This document shows positions 6,778 to 9,602 of a stretch of DNA of 9,602 nt, piece by piece (within the stretch, counting starts at the first letter, position 1; every line of letters begins with the position of its first letter). This DNA comes from an uncultured Clostridia bacterium (GTDB lineage: Bacteria; Bacillota; Clostridia; Lachnospirales; Lachnospiraceae): contig CAMORF010000056.1 in the NCBI GenBank assembly GCA_946623485.1, forward strand, positions 1 through 9,602, in the 5' to 3' direction. The notes below the pieces were generated by a model. That model searched no databases, was not told where the DNA came from, and saw nothing but the letters and a program-made list of their open reading frames with translations. The position numbers were made by a program, and so were the translations under genes.

Positions 6778-7947
6778 TTACTCTTTCTTCTTGGAGACGA
6801 CATCAACCAACACCGCGACCAGGAGAACCAGGCCCTTGATCACACTCTGATAGTTTGTCGAGACGCCCATGATGCTCATGCCCTGGTTGATGACACCAAG
6901 GAGCACAGCACCGACAACGGTTCCATAGACATTACCGATTCCGCCGTAGGCAGACGCGCCGCCGATAAAGCAGGCCGCGATGGCATCCATCTCATACCCC
7001 TGTCCGAAGGTGGGGTTGCCCTGCACCGCTCTCGCAAGGGTCAGGATTCCCGCAAGTCCTGCCAGGAAGCCCATGTTCGCATAGGCGATGAGGAAAACCT
7101 TCTTGGTATTGACACCGGACAGCTCCGTGGCCTTCCGGTTGCCGCCTACCGCGTACAGATAACGGCCGATTGCCGTCCTCTGGGTAATATAATTGTAAAT
7201 GAGAAGAACCGCAAGGATCCAGAGCAGGACGGACGGAATGCCCTTGAACTGGGCAAGCTTCCAGGCGATATAGATAATCAGTACCGCGATGACGCCTGTT
7301 TTCACCAGCTCAACCGCCATGCTTTCATTCGCATATCCCTTGACCTTCCTTGTGATCCAGGTCTTGATGTTCAGGATCAGGAACAGGGCAGCAATCACGA
7401 CGCCTGCGATCATGCAGGTCAGGTTGAGGCCTTTCCCCCCGCCGATGAAATCCGGGATGTAGCAATCCGCGCCGCCGCCGAATACATTGAGGAAGCCCAC
7501 ATTGCGCACGCCGATGGAATAACCGTTCAGCACGACATTGGACAGTCCGCGGAATGCATACATGCCGGCCAATGTCGCGATGAAGGGCGGAACCGAAACA
7601 TAGGCAATCCAGAACCCCTGGAACAGCCCGATGGCCAGTCCGACCGCGAGCATCACGATGACGGCCAGGACGGCGCTCATGCCCCTGTCCATCATGACAG
7701 CGCCGATACCGCCGGTAAAGCAGACAACTGATCCGACGGAAAGGTCAATGTTTCCTCCGGTCAGGATGCAAAGCAGCATGCCCGTTCCAAGCACGAACAC
7801 ATATCCGTTCTGGGAGAACAGGTTGTTGATATTCTGCGGAAGAAGAATCTTGCCTCCGGTTCCGAAGTAGAAGCCCAGAATCACACCGATCAGGGCAATG
7901 ATCATGATGTTCTTCTTAAAGAAGGCTTTCGCCGATTTCCCCTGCAT
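6778..7947 (-). CDS. mmsB: Monosaccharide ABC transporter permease, first of two paralogues (MmsB/GguB/XylH type)
   Basis: This 389-residue inner-membrane permease belongs to the CUT2 monosaccharide importer family. Motifs in order are GTGMLLCILTGGNIDLSVG (54-72), PPFIATLAG (120-128), AFRGLSNVVLNG (131-142), IGRYLYAVGGN (260-270) with ELSGVNTKKV (275-284) as the probable ATPase-contact region, GYEMDAIAACFIGGASAYGG (317-336) and a basic C-terminal tail. The agreement with Agrobacterium GguB and E. coli XylH, as I recall them, is strong and full length, with no gaps or frameshift. It starts only 2 nt after the ATPase stop codon, and its AGGGGGG binding site lies inside the end of the ATPase gene, so translation is probably coupled. 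The gene downstream is a diverged duplicate. The substrate is one or more monosaccharides, with xylose favoured by the XylF-like gene in the neighbouring operon; other pentoses or hexoses remain possible because MmsAB-type systems are broad. Confidence 0.94.
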   Translation of the reverse strand: MQGKSAKAFFKKNIMIIALIGVILGFYFGTGGKILLPQNINNLFSQNGYVFVLGTGMLLCILTGGNIDLSVGSVVCFTGGIGAVMMDRGMSAVLAVIVMLAVGLAIGLFQGFWIAYVSVPPFIATLAGMYAFRGLSNVVLNGYSIGVRNVGFLNVFGGGADCYIPDFIGGGKGLNLTCMIAGVVIAALFLILNIKTWITRKVKGYANESMAVELVKTGVIAVLIIYIAWKLAQFKGIPSVLLWILAVLLIYNYITQRTAIGRYLYAVGGNRKATELSGVNTKKVFLIAYANMGFLAGLAGILTLARAVQGNPTFGQGYEMDAIAACFIGGASAYGGIGNVYGTVVGAVLLGVINQGMSIMGVSTNYQSVIKGLVLLVAVLVDVVSKKKE

Positions 7948-7949
7948 CG

Positions 7950-9494
7950 TCAGTCCCCCCTTCCTGAAGCAAGAATCATCCCCATGATATTCTCCTGGGT
8001 CGCTTCCTCTGCCCTAATCTCACCGACTATGCGGGAAGCGTTCATGATATAGATCCGGTCACTCATGCCGATGACCTCGGGCAGCTCGGAGGAAATCATG
8101 ATCACAGACTTTCCTTCCTTTGCCAGGTCATTGATGATGCAGTAGATCTCATACTTTGCGCCGACGTCGATGCCTCGGGTCGGCTCGTCCAGAATCAGGA
8201 CATCCGGCTCCGCAAACATCCACTTCGCCAGCAGAACCTTCTGCTGGTTTCCTCCGGACAGGTTGCCCACCAGCTGTTCCACAGAAGGTGTCTTTGTCTT
8301 CAGCCTCTTCCGGTAGTCCTCCGCCGCCGCGTACTCGGCATCGGTATCCAGCACCATCCGGTTGGATACGCCGTCAAGATTGGCCAGGGTCGTGTTCACC
8401 CGGATCGACTGGGAAAGGACAAGTCCGTTGCCCTTCCGGTCCTCTGTCACATAAGCAATCTTATGCTTAATCGCGTCAAGAGGCGTCTTCTTCAGCTTCA
8501 CTTCCTTGCCGTCAAGCTTCAGGGTTCCGGAAAGAAGCGTTCCGTAAGACTGCCCGAAGATACTCATGGCAAGCTCCGTCCTTCCGGCGCCCATCAGTCC
8601 ATAGATTCCTACGACTTCCCCCTTGCGTACATTTAAAGAAACATCATTGACGACATTTCTTTCTGTATACTTCGGGTGCTGCACGGTCCAGTTGGAAACC
8701 TCAAGCATGACATCGCCGATGGGCACATTCTCCCGCTTCGGGAAACGGTTTGTCATCTCACGGCCGACCATGCCCTTGATGATCCTGTCCTCGGAGATCT
8801 GCTCCGGACCATGGCAGTCCAGCGTCTCAATGGTGGATCCGTCACGCACAACCGTGATCTTATCCGACACATACGCAACCTCATTGAGCTTGTGCGTAAT
8901 GATGATCATGGTCATGCCCTGCTTCTTGAACCCAAGCATCAGGTCCAGCAGTGCCTTGGAATCCTCTTCATTCAGGGAAGAGGTCGGCTCATCGAGGATC
9001 AGGAGCTGAGCGTGCTTGGAAAGCGCCTTCGCGATCTCAACCAACTGCTGTTTCCCTGTACCGATCTCCTTTACCTTCGTCTTGGAGGATTCGGTCAGGC
9101 CAACCATCTTCAGGTACTTATCCGCCTCGGAATAGGTCTTGTCCCAGTCAATCGCGCTCTTGCGGCCGACTTCGTTCCCAAGGTACATATTCTCGCCGAT
9201 CGTCATCTCCGGCACCAGCGCCAGCTCCTGATGGATGATGACGATTCCCTTGCTTTCAGAGTCTTTGATCTTATGAAATTTGCAGACCTCACCCTTATAG
9301 ATGATGTCACCTTCATAGGTACCGTACGGATAGATCCCGCTCAGCACGTTCATCAATGTAGACTTACCGGCGCCGTTCTCTCCGACGAGGGCGTGGATCT
9401 CTCCCTCTTCGACCTTAAGGTTGACATTGTCCAGAGCCTTGACTCCTGGGAAGGTCTTCGTGATGTTCTTCATTTCCAGAATAATCTTAGCCAA
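7950..9494 (-). CDS. mmsA: Monosaccharide ABC transporter ATP-binding protein, double-domain (MmsA/GguA/XylG type)
   Basis: This 514-residue cytoplasmic ATPase carries two fused nucleotide-binding domains and powers sugar import. Domain 1 (about 4-240) has Walker A GENGAGKS (38-45), Q-loop Gln89, a degenerate signature IGTGKQQ (144-150), Walker B LLILDEP (164-170) and switch His201. Domain 2 (about 260-505) has a degenerate Walker A, GLMGAGRT (299-306) with Arg305 in place of Lys, a good signature LSGGNQQ (412-418), Walker B VLILDEP (432-438) and Ser-Ser in place of the switch His. This asymmetry is normal for CUT2 ATPases and leaves one competent composite site. The best start is TTG at 9494: GGAGGGA lies 6 nt upstream and the protein then begins at the family position ([20 protein letters not shown]). 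An in-frame ATG at 9539 has no visible binding site and would add 15 unmatched residues. It resembles GguA/MmsA ([24 protein letters not shown]) more than RbsA. It is followed after 2 nt by the first permease. Confidence 0.95.
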   Translation of the reverse strand: MAKIILEMKNITKTFPGVKALDNVNLKVEEGEIHALVGENGAGKSTLMNVLSGIYPYGTYEGDIIYKGEVCKFHKIKDSESKGIVIIHQELALVPEMTIGENMYLGNEVGRKSAIDWDKTYSEADKYLKMVGLTESSKTKVKEIGTGKQQLVEIAKALSKHAQLLILDEPTSSLNEEDSKALLDLMLGFKKQGMTMIIITHKLNEVAYVSDKITVVRDGSTIETLDCHGPEQISEDRIIKGMVGREMTNRFPKRENVPIGDVMLEVSNWTVQHPKYTERNVVNDVSLNVRKGEVVGIYGLMGAGRTELAMSIFGQSYGTLLSGTLKLDGKEVKLKKTPLDAIKHKIAYVTEDRKGNGLVLSQSIRVNTTLANLDGVSNRMVLDTDAEYAAAEDYRKRLKTKTPSVEQLVGNLSGGNQQKVLLAKWMFAEPDVLILDEPTRGIDVGAKYEIYCIINDLAKEGKSVIMISSELPEVIGMSDRIYIMNASRIVGEIRAEEATQENIMGMILASGRGD

Positions 9495-9507
9495 TGTGTC
9501 TCCCTCC
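9495..9507 (-). promoter_or_regulatory. Ribosome binding site that decides the TTG start of the ATPase
   Basis: The minus strand reads GGAGGGA (9507-9501), then six bases, then TTG at 9494. No comparable purine tract precedes the in-frame ATG at 9539. The spacing is ideal, and the encoded protein then starts where MmsA-family proteins normally start, so TTG initiation is well supported though not proven. Confidence 0.8.
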
Positions 9508-9551
9508 AAATGTGATGACGGATATCTGAAACCCGGCATCCCGATTCAGAA

Positions 9552-9582
9552 TATATAGGCGGGTTCATCACCCGCCCATATA
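9552..9582 (-). other. Strong hairpin upstream of the ATPase gene (possible intercistronic processing or attenuation element)
   Basis: The arms at 9552-9564 and 9570-9582 pair over 13 positions, with one G-U wobble on the minus-strand RNA and a 5-nt loop. The core is GGCGGGT/ACCCGCC. The minus-strand RNA continues with UUCUGAAUCGGG rather than a U-run, so it does not look like a classical intrinsic terminator. It lies 57 nt upstream of the TTG start. Such hairpins often sit between a highly expressed binding-protein gene and its ATPase gene and protect the upstream message from decay. The minus strand has stop codons near 9590-9602, compatible with an upstream gene ending at or before the window edge, but that gene is not visible. 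Confidence 0.6.
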
Positions 9583-9602
9583 CCTGATTCATGTTCAGTT
9601 AG

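Noticed and set aside
7950..9494. Treating the Arg in the second Walker A and the odd first signature of the ATPase as inactivating damage
   Set aside because: This asymmetry is the usual state of CUT2 double-domain ATPases and still leaves one complete composite ATP site.
8676..9515. A 279-codon open frame on the plus strand opposite the ATPase gene
   Set aside because: It mirrors a well-conserved ABC ATPase, has no family resemblance and no supporting start context; it is an antisense shadow.
1..9602. CRISPR arrays, tRNA or rRNA genes, insertion sequences and phage genes
   Set aside because: No regularly spaced repeats, transposase-like reading frames or RNA gene motifs were seen; nearly all of the window is accounted for by seven transport and regulatory genes.

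Overview
The window carries seven intact protein-coding genes, all on the minus strand, so it reads from right to left. The mid-range to high GC, the purine-rich GGAGG-type ribosome binding sites, the YesN/LytS-type regulators and the MmsA/MmsB-type sugar transporter all point to a Gram-positive anaerobe of the Clostridia, with Lachnospiraceae the best guess. This is inferred from gene style only; no marker gene is present.

Right-hand block (9494 down to 5597): three genes of a CUT2-family monosaccharide ABC importer. They are a double-domain ATPase (MmsA/GguA/XylG type) and two tandem, paralogous permeases (MmsB/GguB/XylH type). They are tightly packed (2-nt and 14-nt gaps) and look like one transcription unit. 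A strong hairpin without a U-tract (9552-9582) lies just upstream of the ATPase. The unit therefore probably continues upstream of the window, where a periplasmic binding protein gene would be expected.

Centre (5341-5596): a 256-nt intergenic region. It holds an imperfect hairpin just past the second permease, a clear intrinsic terminator hairpin (5436-5463), and a perfect 11-bp inverted repeat (5387-5421) that flanks a possible -10 box for the next operon.

Left-hand block (5340 down to 62): four overlapping genes forming a sugar-sensing operon. In order they are a membrane-anchored sugar-binding sensor protein, a LytS/YesM-type histidine kinase, a YesN-type response regulator with an AraC output domain, and a XylF-like lipoprotein. 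Two of the three junctions are ATGA overlaps and the third is a 29-bp overlap. The first three genes match the layout of the XylFII-LytS-YesN three-component D-xylose sensing system known in Clostridium. There, a binding protein presents sugar to the kinase outside the membrane and the regulator activates the xylose ABC transporter genes.

Working model: extracellular pentose or another monosaccharide is detected by the anchored binding protein plus kinase, and the phosphorylated regulator then turns on the adjacent importer. The XylF-like lipoprotein, which keeps every xylose-contact residue I recall from E. coli XylF, delivers substrate to the importer or takes part in sensing. The most unusual points are that the sensor protein lacks the XylF pocket motifs, that the XylF-like protein sits in the sensor operon rather than with the importer, and that the permease is duplicated. 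The first 61 bases hold no gene that I can support.
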